NCBI RefSeq assembly: GCF_020176695.1
Contig: NZ_JAIWIA010000005.1
Coordinates: 124,001 to 188,000 of the forward strand
Source of the DNA: Massilia sp. MS-15
GTDB taxonomy: Bacteria > Pseudomonadota > Gammaproteobacteria > Burkholderiales > Burkholderiaceae_D
Direction: 5' to 3'
DNA: 64,000 nt
A program made the position numbers and the translations under genes. This document shows positions 46,177-56,445 of this stretch, in pieces. The notes under the pieces were generated by a model. It was not told the origin of the DNA, made no database searches, and was given only the letters and a program-made list of their open reading frames with translations. The first letter of the stretch is position 1; every line of letters starts with the position of its first letter.

Positions 46177-48162
46177 ATGAGCACTGAACTCTACCTCGAC
46201 GCCAACGCCACCTCGCCTGTCCTGCCCGCCGCCGCCGCGGCCGCCATGGCGGCCATGCAGGACTGCTTCGGCAATCCGAGCAGCAGCCACGCCTGCGGCC
46301 TGCGCGCCCGCGCGCTGCTGGACGGGGCGCGGGCGCGGGCGCGCCGCGTGCTGGGTGCGGCCAGTGGACGGGTATTGTTCACCAGCGGCGCCACCGAGGG
46401 CATCCAGACCGCGGTGCTGTCGGCCCTGTGCGCGGTGCGCGAACGGCGCCAGCGCGGCGAAGCCTGCGGCGACCTGCTGGTATACGGCGCCACCGAGCAC
46501 AAGGCGGTGCCGGAAAGCCTGGCGCACTGGAACCGCCTGCTCGGCACCGGCCTCGAACTGCGCGTGCTGCCGGTCGGCGCCGATGGCCGCCACCGCCTGG
46601 ACCTGCTGCGCGAACTGGCGCCGCGCGCCGCCCTGGTCTGCACCATGGCCGCCAACAACGAGACCGGCGTGGTGTCCGACCTGGACGGTATCGCGCGCGT
46701 GCTGGCCGAGGCGCATAGCCCGGCCCTGTGGATGGTCGACTGCGTGCAGGCCCTGGGCAAGCTGGCGCTGGCGCTGGACGCGACCCGCATCGACTATGCG
46801 CCGTTCTCCGGCCACAAGCTGTATGCGCCGAAGGGCATCGGCATGCTGTACGTGCGCGAAGGCGCGCCCTACACACCGCTGCTGTGCGGTGGCGGCCAGG
46901 AAGCGGGGCAGCGCTCCGGCACCGAGAACATGGCCGGCATCGCCGCACTCGACGCGGTATTGCAGGCGCTGGAAGAAGGCGGCACCTTCCGCACGCCGGC
47001 CCAGCTGCAGGCCGCCCGCGACCGGCTCGCCGCCAGCCTGCAGGCCGCGTTTCCCGCGCTGGTATTCAATGCGCCGCTGGCGCAGGCGCTGCCGACCACG
47101 CTGAATTTTTCGGTGCCTGGCCTGGGCAGCAAGGAACTGCTCGACCTGTTCGATGCCGCCGGCGTGCGCGTCAGCGCCGGCTCGGCCTGTTCGGCGGCCA
47201 AGGCGGCGCCGAGCTATGTACTGGATGCGATGGGCGTGCCGCCCGAACGCAGCGCTTCCGCGGTGCGCCTGTCGTTCGGGCCGCTGGCCGACGATGCCTT
47301 CATCGATGCCGCCTGCGAGCGCATCGTGCACTGCGGCCGCGCGCTGGCGCAAACGGCAGGCCAGGCCGCGGCGCACCTGCAACAGTTTGAATCCTGCGGC
47401 GCCAGCGGCTGGCTGCTGTTCGACGAGGCGGGCCGCGACTGCATCGCGATCGACCCGCCGGCCGCGCTGGCGGCGCGCATCGCCTCCGACCTGCGCGCCC
47501 GCGGCTGCCGCCTGCTGGCCTGCTTCGACACCAGCCACGGCGCCGGTGGCGCCGATACGCTGGGCGAACTGCTCGGCCTCGCACCCGGCTGGCCAGCGGG
47601 AACGCCGCCGCTGCAGCCGGTACGCCTGGCCAGCGGCGCGATCGTGGACGCGCTCGCGCTGGGCGCGGACATCCTGGCCAGGGATGGCGACGCCTACCTG
47701 CTGGGCCGTGCCCGCAACGGCATGCTGGCCAGCGAGGACGTGCGTTTCGTGTTCGGCGCCTTGCCGGCCGATGCCGGCTACCCGGGCGCCCTGTGCTGCC
47801 ACCGCATCGGCGAGCCGGCCGTGTCGCGGCCCGGCGCCGCGTCCTGGCCCGACGGCGACATCGACCTCGATGCCGGCGCGGCCGCGGCCTACCTCGCGGC
47901 CCATCCGGACGCGCTGCTGGTCGACGTGCGCGAACTGCCCGAACACGCGGCGGGGGCGGCGCGCCTGCATGGGCACGACGCCCGGCACGTGCCGCTGTCA
48001 CAGCTGGCCGGGCATGCCGCCGGCTGGCTGCGCGCGGAGGCGCGTCCCCTGGTGTTCGTGTGCCGCAGCGGCAACCGCAGCGCGCGCGCCGCGCGCCTGC
48101 TGCGCCGCCTCGGCCATGGCCAGGCCTGGCACGTGGCCGGCGGGCTGGCGCTGGCCGGCTGA
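46177..48162 (+). CDS. Cysteine desulfurase fused to a C-terminal rhodanese domain
   Basis: A 661-residue protein. Residues 1-390 are a NifS/IscS-like PLP enzyme: LYLDANATSP, GNPSSSHACG, FTSGATEG, the PLP Lys214 in FSGHKLYAPKG, RSGTENMAG, and the persulfide Cys338 in SAGSACSAAK. Residues about 405-550 form a middle domain that vaguely recalls the metallo-beta-lactamase fold but has no HxHxDH metal motif. Residues 575-661 are a rhodanese domain (LLVDVRELPEHAAGA) with active Cys629 in CRSGNRS. Sulfur from cysteine could be passed from Cys338 to Cys629 in one chain. No iron-sulfur assembly genes lie nearby. Divergent from the Lrp gene. Confidence 0.85.
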   Translation: MSTELYLDANATSPVLPAAAAAAMAAMQDCFGNPSSSHACGLRARALLDGARARARRVLGAASGRVLFTSGATEGIQTAVLSALCAVRERRQRGEACGDLLVYGATEHKAVPESLAHWNRLLGTGLELRVLPVGADGRHRLDLLRELAPRAALVCTMAANNETGVVSDLDGIARVLAEAHSPALWMVDCVQALGKLALALDATRIDYAPFSGHKLYAPKGIGMLYVREGAPYTPLLCGGGQEAGQRSGTENMAGIAALDAVLQALEEGGTFRTPAQLQAARDRLAASLQAAFPALVFNAPLAQALPTTLNFSVPGLGSKELLDLFDAAGVRVSAGSACSAAKAAPSYVLDAMGVPPERSASAVRLSFGPLADDAFIDAACERIVHCGRALAQTAGQAAAHLQQFESCGASGWLLFDEAGRDCIAIDPPAALAARIASDLRARGCRLLACFDTSHGAGGADTLGELLGLAPGWPAGTPPLQPVRLASGAIVDALALGADILARDGDAYLLGRARNGMLASEDVRFVFGALPADAGYPGALCCHRIGEPAVSRPGAASWPDGDIDLDAGAAAAYLAAHPDALLVDVRELPEHAAGAARLHGHDARHVPLSQLAGHAAGWLRAEARPLVFVCRSGNRSARAARLLRRLGHGQAWHVAGGLALAG

Positions 48163-48366
48163 GGTGGCACGCAGCCCCTGAACGGAGGCTGCGCTACTGT
48201 ACGCCAGCGCACAGTCCACGCCGCCGGCTTCTCCTAGCATGGCGAAGGCCGTGCGCGCCCTGCGTTTCCCTTCCCCTCGACCCGCCCCCCGGCGCCTGCC
48301 GCGCCAGCAGTCGACAGCGCGCGCCTTTGTATCGGTGCTCCTGCGAGCTGTCTGCGAGGTTTGGTT

Positions 48367-51300
48367 TTGACGCGAGAGAAGAATCCGAAGGCCGACGATG
48401 TCCCCGCCGCCGGCCTGGCTGCCGGCATTCCCGGCCTGCGTGCGGCGCTCGAGCGCGCCTGTGACGCGCTCGAGCGTGCGCGCCGGGACGGCGCCGTGCT
48501 GCCGCCCGCCGCCGGCGCCATCCTGGACGGCACGGCGCTGATCGACGCCCAGCTGCGCCAGGCGCGCGGCCAGCTGCTGCACGACCATGGCCGCTTGCCG
48601 CTGGCGGAAGCCGGCGGGGCGCGCATCCTCGCGCTGGCCCGCAGCCTGGCCGCCCGGGAGGACGGCCGCATTGAACGTCCAGGCCTCGCGCACTTCCTGG
48701 CCGCGCCACCCACCGGCGCCGCCCTGTGCCTGGCCGAACTACGCCTGTTCCCCGCCGCGCTGCGCCTTGCCCTGTTTGATACGCTGCGCGAGGTCGCCGA
48801 GCGCGCATCCGCCAGCTGCGCAGAGCGGCGCCTGGCCGCCGGCTGGGCCGACCGCATGCTCGACACCGCGGCCTGCCGCTCGGGCGACCTCGTGCTGCTG
48901 GTGGCCGACATGGCGCGCCAGGTCACGCCGCTGGGCAGCAGCTTCGTGGCCGAACTGGCGCGCCGCCTGCAGGGGCAGGGCGGGGCGGTGGCGCAGGCGC
49001 TGGCCTGGATCGACGCGCGCCTGCTCGACGAGGGTTCCAGCATCGGCCAGCAGGTGCAGCGCGAGCGCGACACGCTGGCGGCCGACGGCGCGCTGGCGGA
49101 GAACCTGCTGGCCAGCCTGCGCCTGCTCGGCGTCCTCGACTGGCGCGCACTGGCGGAACAGGCCGGCGCCGTCGACGCGCTGCTGCGCGCCGATCCGGAC
49201 GGCAGCTATCCGCGCATGGATGGCCCCACGCGCGACCGCTACCGCCTGGCCGTCGAGACACTGGCGCGCAGCAGCGGCCGCAGCGAAGAGACCGTGGCGC
49301 AGGAGGCGCTGGCGCTGGCCGGCGTGCACCGCGTCCCCGGCGAGGGGGGACTCGACACGCGCCGCCGCCATATCGGCTACTACCTCGCCGGGCCCGGCCT
49401 GGCGTCGCTGGAGGCGCGGCTGCAACCGGCACCCGGCCCGGTGGCGCGCCTGCGGCGTGCCTTGCGTGCGCAGCCGGGGACGGTGCCGCTGGCGCTCGAG
49501 GCCGGCGCCACGGCGCTACTGACCCTGCTGTTCGCGGCCAGCGTGGTCCTGTGCGCGCGCCGCGAAGGAGCGGGCCTGCTGCTGCAGGTGGCGGTCGCCC
49601 TGCTGGCGCTGCCTGGGACGAGCGGTCTGGCGCGCGCCCTGGCCGACATGATGGCGGCCTGGCTGGCGCCGCCACTGCCCATGCCACGCATGGATTTCAG
49701 CGCCGGCATCCCGGCCGATGCCCAGACCCTGGTGGCGGTGTCCGCGCGCCTGGCGAACGCCGGCCAGGTCGACGCCCTGTGCCGCGACCTCGAGGTGCGC
49801 TATCTCGCCAACCGCGATCCCGGGCTGCGTTTCTGCCTGCTGGCAGACCTGCACGACGCCCCGTCCGAAACCATGCCGGAAGATGCCGCCCTGGTCGCGC
49901 ATGCGGTGGCCGCCATCGATGCCCTCAACCAGCGTTATGCGCGCAAGCACGACTTCACGACCATCGACGAGGATGGCCATCCCGCCACCGAATTGCGCCG
50001 GGTGGAGCCCTTCCTGTTGCTGCAGCGTCCACGCGCGTGGAGCGAGGGCGAGCAGGCCTGGATCGGGCGTGGCCGGCGGCGCGGCCAGCTGGCCGACCTG
50101 AACGCCTTCCTGGCCGGCGCCGCGCGCGAAGGATTCGCGACCGCCGCCGGCAGCACCGCCGGGCTGGCCGAGATGCGCTACGTGATCGCGCTCGATGCCG
50201 CCACCGATCTGCCGCGCGACACTGCGCGGCGCCTGGCGGGCGCCATGGCGCATCCGCTCAACCAGCCGGTACTGGACGCAAGCGGCCGCCAGGTGGCCGA
50301 AGGGCATGCCTTGCTGCGTCCGGACACCGGCATCGCGCTGCCTGGCCAGCAGGCGAGCCGCTATCAACGCCTGTGGAGCGAGGCACGCGGCAGCTGGGCC
50401 GCGCGCCTGCCGGGCGCCGACGGCGAGGAGCGCGCCATGCTGGGCTGGGCCGCGATCTACGATGTCGACGCCGCTGACCAGGTGGCGCGCGCGCAGTTGA
50501 CGCACGAGGCGCTGCCGGCGCCCGGGCTGGTCGACGAAGGCTGCCTGCACGCGGCGCGCGACTGCGGCGTGCGGCTGGAAGAAGCGGCGCCCGCCAGCCA
50601 TGGCGAGCACGCGGTGCGCCGGCACCGAGCGGTGCGCGCGGCCTGGCAGGTGGCGGGCTGGGTACGGCGCCGGCTGCCCGCCGCCGACGCCGCGCGCGCG
50701 CCCAATCCGATGACGGCCGCGGCGCGCTGGCAGCTGTTCGACAGCCTGCGCGACAGCCTGGCGGCGCCGGCCCTGGTGGCGCTGCTGGTGCTGTGCTGGA
50801 GCACGCTGGCGGCGCCCGCGTTCTGGACCGCCGTGCTGCTGGCGCTGCTGTTCCTGCCGGCCCTGCTGGGCAGCCTGCTGGCGCTGGCCGACCGTCCGCA
50901 CGACGCGCCCTGGCGCCAGCATCTCGACAGCTGGGTGCGCGGCGCGCGCGTGGCCCTGGTGCGGGCCGCCCTGGCCACCGCCTTCCTGCCCCATGCGGCC
51001 TGGTGCCAGCTCGACGCCCTGGTGCGCGCGCTGTGGCGCCGCTACGTGTCGCGCCGCGGCCAGCTCGAGTGGCGCCTGCCGGCGCTGGCGCGTCCGGCCG
51101 CCGTGGTGCGCAACAACTGGCTGGCGATGTGGTTCGCGCCGGTGCTGGCGGTGGCCATCGCGCTGCTGCTCACCTTTGCCAATCCGTATTCGCTGTTCAG
51201 CGCCGCGCCGGTGCTGCTGGTCTGGTTCCTGTCGCCGCTGCTGGCCTGGTGGACCGGGCTGCCGCTGCGCTCGTGGCCGCCGCGGCTGCCGCGCCTGCCG

Positions 51301-54300
51301 CCCTCGCGCCGGGCCGCGCTGGAGCGCCTGGCGCGGCGCAACTGGCGCTTCTTCGAAGACCACGCGGGCCCGGCCAACAACTGGCTGCCGCCGGAAGGCG
51401 TGCAGGAGCACCCGCACGCACTGGCCGACGCGCGCAGCACGCCGGCCGGCATCGCCATCTACCTGCTGTCGGCGCTGGCCGCGCGCGACTTTGGATTCTT
51501 GCCCCCGGGCGCACTGCTGCGCCGCCTGGACGCATCGCTGGCATCGCTGGCGCTGCTGGAGCGCTGGAACGGCCACTTCCTGGCAGCCTACGACAATGCC
51601 ACGCTGGCGCCGCTCGAGCCGGCCCGCGTCCTGACCCGCGACAGCGGCTGGATGGCGCTCGGCATGCGCCTGCTGGCGGGCGGCCTGGACGAATTGCCCG
51701 ATTGCCCGATCGCCGGCGCGCGGGACCTGGACGGCCTGCGCGCCGCGCTGCAGGTGGTGGACGAGCTGGCGCAAGGCCAGGCGCCGCAGGTCGGCACCCT
51801 GGTGGCGGCAGCCTGGGCGGCGCTCGACCCGCAGCGCTGCCGCGCGGCCGATACCTTGCCCGGCCTGTGGGAATGCCTGCAGCAGGCCAGCGCCGCCGCC
51901 GGTGCGCTGGAAGACGGTCTGCTGCAGGACGCCGGCCCGGCGCTGCGCGACTGGAGCGCCTGCCTGGCGGCGCAAGCCCGCACGCTGTGCGACGAGCTGC
52001 TGGCGCTGGCGCCCTGGATGCGCGCTTCCCAGGAATACGTGCTGGACGCCAGCCTGACGCGCATACCGACCCTGCGCGAACTGGCCCGGCTCGACACCGC
52101 ACCCGGTGCGCAGCATGGACTGGCGCGCCTGGTGCGCGACGGCCGCCAGCACGCGGGCAGGCTGCTGGCCGAGTGCGAACGGCTGGCGGTGCAGGCGCGC
52201 GGCCTGGGCGCCATGGATTTCGGCGCGCTGCTCGACCCGGCCAGCGGCCGGCTTGCCACGGGCTGCGACGTGCGCGAGGAAAGCCTGGCGCGCACGAGCT
52301 GCGACCTGCTGGCATCGGAAGAGCGCCTGGCCAGCTACCTGGCGGTGGCCCAGGACCAGCTGGCGCAGCAGCACTGGTGGGCGCTCGGGCGGCCGATGCG
52401 CGTGGTGGGCGCCGAGCAGCTGCTGCTGTCGCACGAGGGCGCGCTGTCGGACTACCTGGCGCCCCAGGTCCTGCTGCCGTCCTGGCGCGACACCCTGCTC
52501 GACCAGGCCGGCCGCGCCGCGGTGCGCGTCCAGGTGGCGCACGGCGCGCGCCTGGCCATGCCCTGGGGCTTTGCCGAATCGGCCTGCCATGCGGTCGATG
52601 CCCAGCTGCGCTACCAGGATGGCCGCTTCGGCGTGCCGGCCGCCGCCCTGGCGCGCGGCGCCAGCCAGGACCTGGCCGCCGCGCCCTACGCGGTCCTGCT
52701 GGCGCTGCCGGTGGCGCCGGGTCCGGCGCTGGCCAACCTGGAGCGCATGGCGCAGGAGGGCTTGTGCGGCAACTACGGCCTGTTCGATGCGATCGACTAC
52801 GGGCCGGCGCGCCTGCCGCATGGCGAGCGGCGCCACGTGGTGCGCGTGGTCGCGGCGCGCCACCAGGGCCTGGGCCTGCTGGCCCTGCTGCAGGTGCTGC
52901 GCGGTGCGCCGATGCAGCGCCGCTTCCTGCGCGATGCCGAACTGCGCGCCGCGCTGCCACTGCTGCAGGAAGCGCCGCCGGCGAGCGGCGCCACCGCCAT
53001 CCCCTTGGGCACGGGTGCGGCGCTCCATGCCGGCCCTGCGCACGGGCGCCGCATCGACCGCGCCGCGCAGGACGCCGCCCTGGCCGAGGTGCAGCTGCTG
53101 TCCAACGGCAGTTATCACCTGGTGCTGGACAGCGATGGCGCCGGCCGTAGCCTGTGGCAGGGGACGGCCCTGACGCGCTGGGAGCCGGATCCGCTCGGCG
53201 CGCGCGGCGGCCTGGCCTGCGTGCTGCGCGATACCGGCTCGGGCGAGCTGTGGTCGGCCACCTTGGCCCCGCTGTACGGTGAGCCGGAGCGCTACGAAGC
53301 CGTGTTCGCCGAAGGCCGCGCGAGCTTCCTGCGCGAAGAGCGCGGCCTGGAGATCGCCAGCGACGCGGTGGTGGCGCCGGAAGACGATGCCGAGTTGCGG
53401 CGCATCCGCATCCGCAACACGGGCGCCGCGCCGCGCACGCTCGAGGCTACCTGCCACGTGGTGCTGGCCGCGGCCACGCCGCACGCGCGGGTGCGGGTGG
53501 ATGGGACGTCGGAAGCGCTCCTGTGTTCCTTCGGGCCGGGCGCGCCGGTGCTGTGCTGCGCCATGCGGGTGCGCGGCGCGGCCGGCGCGCCGGCCTACAG
53601 CAGCAGCTGCGCCGATCCGGCCGGCGCGCTGCCACCGCTGGAGGAAGCGCCGGCGCTGGCGGCGCTGGCGATCCGGCGCAGCCTGGTGCTGGCGCCGGGA
53701 CAGGAGATCACGCTCGACCTGGTGCTGGGCGCCGCCGCCACGCCCGCCGCCGCGCGCGCGCTGGCGGCGGGCGTGGCCGGCCCGCAGGCGGTGGAAGCGG
53801 CGATCGAGGCCGCCTGGAACCATGGCCAGGCGGCGCTGCAGGCGGCTGGCCTGGACCAGGCCCGGGCCCAGCGCTTCAACCTCCTGGCGGGCTGCCTGCT
53901 GGCGCCGCGCCCGGGCCTGCGCGCCGATGCCGGCATACTGGAGCGCAACGTGGGCGGCCGCGCTGCCCTGCGCGCCCTCGGACTGGACCCGGGACGCCCG
54001 CTGCTGGTACTGCAGCCCGGCCTTGACGGCGGCTTGGCACCCGAGATCCTGCAGGCGCATGCCTATTGGCGCGCACGCGGCTTCGAGGCTGAACTGGTGC
54101 TGCTGTGCGAGCACCGTGCCATCCGCGACACGATGCTGGCGCTGGCGCCGGAAGCGCTCGATGGCGCGCCGGGCCCGCACCTGTTCCTGCTGGACGAACT
54201 GGCGCAGGAAGACCGCATCCTGCTGCTGGCCGCGGCTGGCGTGCTGTTGCTGGAGGAACGCGGCAGCCTGGCCGACCAGCTGCGCCGCGCAGCCCCGGTG

Positions 54301-56445
54301 CTGCCCGTCCTGCCACCGCCCTTTGTGCCCCGGACCGACGCTCCTGCATGGATGGCCCCGCCCGCGCCGGTGCAGGAAGAGACGCTGCGCGGCGACGACG
54401 GCGCGGCCGGGTTCTCGCAGGACGGCCGCGAAGCCGTGGTGCGCAGTGGCGCGGCCCTGCCGGCGCCCTGGGAACACCCGCTGGCCAATCCCGGATTCGG
54501 CGCGCTGCTGCCGGCCACCGGCCCCGGACGCAGCTGGTACGGGCAGCGCGCGCAGGCCGTGAGCGCGCCGCAGGGCGAAGCCTACTACCTGCGCGACGAG
54601 GACAGCGGGGCAGTGTGGTCGCCCACGCCGTGGCCGCTGCCGTCCGGCGCGCCCTACCGCACGCGCCACGGCTTCGGCTACACCCTGTTCGAGCACGAGG
54701 CGCACGGCATCGCGTCCGAATTGCGCTGCTTCGTGGCGCATGAAGCGCCGCTCAAGTACGCGGTGCTGCGCCTGCATAACCGCTCGGATGCGCCGCGCCG
54801 CCTGTCGGTCACCGGCTATGTGCAATGGTGGCTGGACGGGCTCGAGGACGGACAATTGCCGCCCGGACCGCAGGTGGTCAGCAGCATCGATGTCGCCAGC
54901 GGCGCGCTGCTGGCCCGCCACGCCTTCGGTACCGGCTTCGGCGACAGGGTCGCCTTCTTCCATGTGGATGCACCGCAGCCTGCCTACACCGCCGACCGGC
55001 GCGAGTTCGTCGGCCGCCACCGCAGCCTGGCACGGCCGGCGGCGCTCGCGCGCAAGGGGCTGGCGGGCACGCTCGGCGCGGGGCGCGACCCGTGCGCGGC
55101 GCTGCAGGCCCAGGTCGCGCTGGAGCCGGGAGCCAGCACCGAGCTGGTGTTCCTGCTCGGCGTGGCGGGCCCGGACAGCCTGGCGGCCAGCCGCGCCGTG
55201 CAGCAGCATGGCGGCGCGAAAGGAGCGGCGCTGGCGCTGCGCCAGGTGCACGCCTACTGGGACACGCTGCTGGGCGGCCTGCGCCTGGCCACCCCCGACC
55301 CGGCCTTCGACCTGTGCGCCAACGGCTGGTGGCGCTACGCCGCGGTGGCAGGGACCCTGGGCGGCACGCCGGCCGCCCAGCTGCAGGGCGCGCTGGCAGC
55401 GCTGCCCGGCAGCCCGGACACGCTGCGCGCCACGCTGCTGCGCGCCGCGCGCGCGGACCTTGGCGCGGCCGGCGCGCCGGCAGAAGACTTCCTATGGCTG
55501 CCCTGGGCCCTGCAGCGCTACCTGGGCGCGACCGGCGACTATGAGGTGCTGCGCGAGCCGGCCGGTGGGGAGCCGACCAGTGGCACGCGGCTGGCGCGCG
55601 ACGACCTGTACCAGGTCTGCATGCATGGCCTGCGCGGGTGCCTGCGCTTCGGCGCGCGCGGCCTGCCGCTGCGGGGAGCCGTCATGCACGAGGACGTAGC
55701 GGAGCTTGACTCGCGGCCGGAAGACCTGCGCCTGGCCTTCCTGCTGGCCACGGCGCTGCAGCGCTTCGCCGAGGTGGCCGACCGGCGCGCCGATTTCGGC
55801 TTCGCCACCACCTGCCGCGGCGCGGCCCTGGCGCTGGCGGCGCAGGCCGAGGAACATGGCTGGGAAGGTGCCGCCTATGCGCTGGACGGCGCCGCGCCGG
55901 AGGGCGCCACCCAGGCCTGGGCCGCCATCGCCGGCGCCGACCCTGGCCGTGTGGATGCGGCCCTGGACGCCACCGCCGGGGCCGGTGCAGCGCAGGCGCC
56001 GCATGCGCCCTGGCTCGGCCTGGCGCTGGCGGGCAGGGGCGTGGGCACCCGCGCCTGGCAGCTGGCACGCGTGCGCTGCGCGGCCACGCCTTGCCTCATG
56101 ATGGAGCGTGAAAACGCCATCGCCGCGGCCTGGGCCTGCGTGCTGCTGGACGAAGGCCTGTTGGGCCTGCGCCCCGGCGTGGGCCGGCTGGCGCTGGCGC
56201 CGCTGCTGCCCGAGGATTGGGACGCGCTGCGTTTCCGCTATCGCCATGGCCGCAGCGATTATCATGTCGTGGTGCGGCGCGCCACGGTGGGTGAAGTGCT
56301 GGTGCTCGATGGCGTGCCGCAGCCGGAACTGGGCATCGAACTGGCCGACGACGGCCGCGAGCACCAGGTGGAACTGACTGTGGAACGGCGGCCGGGCGAT
56401 GCGCGTGCCGCTCACGGAAACAACGAGCAAGGAACAAGGACATGA
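48367..56445 (+). CDS. Giant cyclic beta-1,2-glucan synthase (NdvB/Cgs) homologue with lost catalytic motifs
   Basis: About 2690 residues, close to NdvB/Cgs length. TTG at 48367 follows GAGG; the exact start is uncertain (a TTG at 48361 is also in frame). Order of parts: N-terminal helical region (DPDGSYPRMDGPTRDRYRL, RRHIGYYLAG), membrane helices (about 380-430), GT84-like domain (430-790), more helices (790-970), glucoamylase-like domain (990-1540, NWRFFEDHAGPANNWLPPE), and GH94-like C-terminal region (1575-2690, FEHEAHGI, SVTGYVQWWLDG). GT84 key residues are changed: the DxD after YVIAL is Asp-Ala-Ala (610-612), His-Asp is His-Glu, and RRHRW is RRHRA. The GH94 acid motif GDWNDG is absent (AVMHEDV at about 2437-2443). 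No frameshift is seen. It overlaps the next gene by ATGA. Confidence 0.8.
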   Translation: MTREKNPKADDVPAAGLAAGIPGLRAALERACDALERARRDGAVLPPAAGAILDGTALIDAQLRQARGQLLHDHGRLPLAEAGGARILALARSLAAREDGRIERPGLAHFLAAPPTGAALCLAELRLFPAALRLALFDTLREVAERASASCAERRLAAGWADRMLDTAACRSGDLVLLVADMARQVTPLGSSFVAELARRLQGQGGAVAQALAWIDARLLDEGSSIGQQVQRERDTLAADGALAENLLASLRLLGVLDWRALAEQAGAVDALLRADPDGSYPRMDGPTRDRYRLAVETLARSSGRSEETVAQEALALAGVHRVPGEGGLDTRRRHIGYYLAGPGLASLEARLQPAPGPVARLRRALRAQPGTVPLALEAGATALLTLLFAASVVLCARREGAGLLLQVAVALLALPGTSGLARALADMMAAWLAPPLPMPRMDFSAGIPADAQTLVAVSARLANAGQVDALCRDLEVRYLANRDPGLRFCLLADLHDAPSETMPEDAALVAHAVAAIDALNQRYARKHDFTTIDEDGHPATELRRVEPFLLLQRPRAWSEGEQAWIGRGRRRGQLADLNAFLAGAAREGFATAAGSTAGLAEMRYVIALDAATDLPRDTARRLAGAMAHPLNQPVLDASGRQVAEGHALLRPDTGIALPGQQASRYQRLWSEARGSWAARLPGADGEERAMLGWAAIYDVDAADQVARAQLTHEALPAPGLVDEGCLHAARDCGVRLEEAAPASHGEHAVRRHRAVRAAWQVAGWVRRRLPAADAARAPNPMTAAARWQLFDSLRDSLAAPALVALLVLCWSTLAAPAFWTAVLLALLFLPALLGSLLALADRPHDAPWRQHLDSWVRGARVALVRAALATAFLPHAAWCQLDALVRALWRRYVSRRGQLEWRLPALARPAAVVRNNWLAMWFAPVLAVAIALLLTFANPYSLFSAAPVLLVWFLSPLLAWWTGLPLRSWPPRLPRLPPSRRAALERLARRNWRFFEDHAGPANNWLPPEGVQEHPHALADARSTPAGIAIYLLSALAARDFGFLPPGALLRRLDASLASLALLERWNGHFLAAYDNATLAPLEPARVLTRDSGWMALGMRLLAGGLDELPDCPIAGARDLDGLRAALQVVDELAQGQAPQVGTLVAAAWAALDPQRCRAADTLPGLWECLQQASAAAGALEDGLLQDAGPALRDWSACLAAQARTLCDELLALAPWMRASQEYVLDASLTRIPTLRELARLDTAPGAQHGLARLVRDGRQHAGRLLAECERLAVQARGLGAMDFGALLDPASGRLATGCDVREESLARTSCDLLASEERLASYLAVAQDQLAQQHWWALGRPMRVVGAEQLLLSHEGALSDYLAPQVLLPSWRDTLLDQAGRAAVRVQVAHGARLAMPWGFAESACHAVDAQLRYQDGRFGVPAAALARGASQDLAAAPYAVLLALPVAPGPALANLERMAQEGLCGNYGLFDAIDYGPARLPHGERRHVVRVVAARHQGLGLLALLQVLRGAPMQRRFLRDAELRAALPLLQEAPPASGATAIPLGTGAALHAGPAHGRRIDRAAQDAALAEVQLLSNGSYHLVLDSDGAGRSLWQGTALTRWEPDPLGARGGLACVLRDTGSGELWSATLAPLYGEPERYEAVFAEGRASFLREERGLEIASDAVVAPEDDAELRRIRIRNTGAAPRTLEATCHVVLAAATPHARVRVDGTSEALLCSFGPGAPVLCCAMRVRGAAGAPAYSSSCADPAGALPPLEEAPALAALAIRRSLVLAPGQEITLDLVLGAAATPAAARALAAGVAGPQAVEAAIEAAWNHGQAALQAAGLDQARAQRFNLLAGCLLAPRPGLRADAGILERNVGGRAALRALGLDPGRPLLVLQPGLDGGLAPEILQAHAYWRARGFEAELVLLCEHRAIRDTMLALAPEALDGAPGPHLFLLDELAQEDRILLLAAAGVLLLEERGSLADQLRRAAPVLPVLPPPFVPRTDAPAWMAPPAPVQEETLRGDDGAAGFSQDGREAVVRSGAALPAPWEHPLANPGFGALLPATGPGRSWYGQRAQAVSAPQGEAYYLRDEDSGAVWSPTPWPLPSGAPYRTRHGFGYTLFEHEAHGIASELRCFVAHEAPLKYAVLRLHNRSDAPRRLSVTGYVQWWLDGLEDGQLPPGPQVVSSIDVASGALLARHAFGTGFGDRVAFFHVDAPQPAYTADRREFVGRHRSLARPAALARKGLAGTLGAGRDPCAALQAQVALEPGASTELVFLLGVAGPDSLAASRAVQQHGGAKGAALALRQVHAYWDTLLGGLRLATPDPAFDLCANGWWRYAAVAGTLGGTPAAQLQGALAALPGSPDTLRATLLRAARADLGAAGAPAEDFLWLPWALQRYLGATGDYEVLREPAGGEPTSGTRLARDDLYQVCMHGLRGCLRFGARGLPLRGAVMHEDVAELDSRPEDLRLAFLLATALQRFAEVADRRADFGFATTCRGAALALAAQAEEHGWEGAAYALDGAAPEGATQAWAAIAGADPGRVDAALDATAGAGAAQAPHAPWLGLALAGRGVGTRAWQLARVRCAATPCLMMERENAIAAAWACVLLDEGLLGLRPGVGRLALAPLLPEDWDALRFRYRHGRSDYHVVVRRATVGEVLVLDGVPQPELGIELADDGREHQVELTVERRPGDARAAHGNNEQGTRT

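Noticed and set aside
49516..55251. Open frame of 1911 codons on the minus strand
   Set aside because: It lies antisense to the glucan-synthase homologue and arises from the strong G/C bias at third codon positions; the translation is Arg/Gln/His-rich with no domains.
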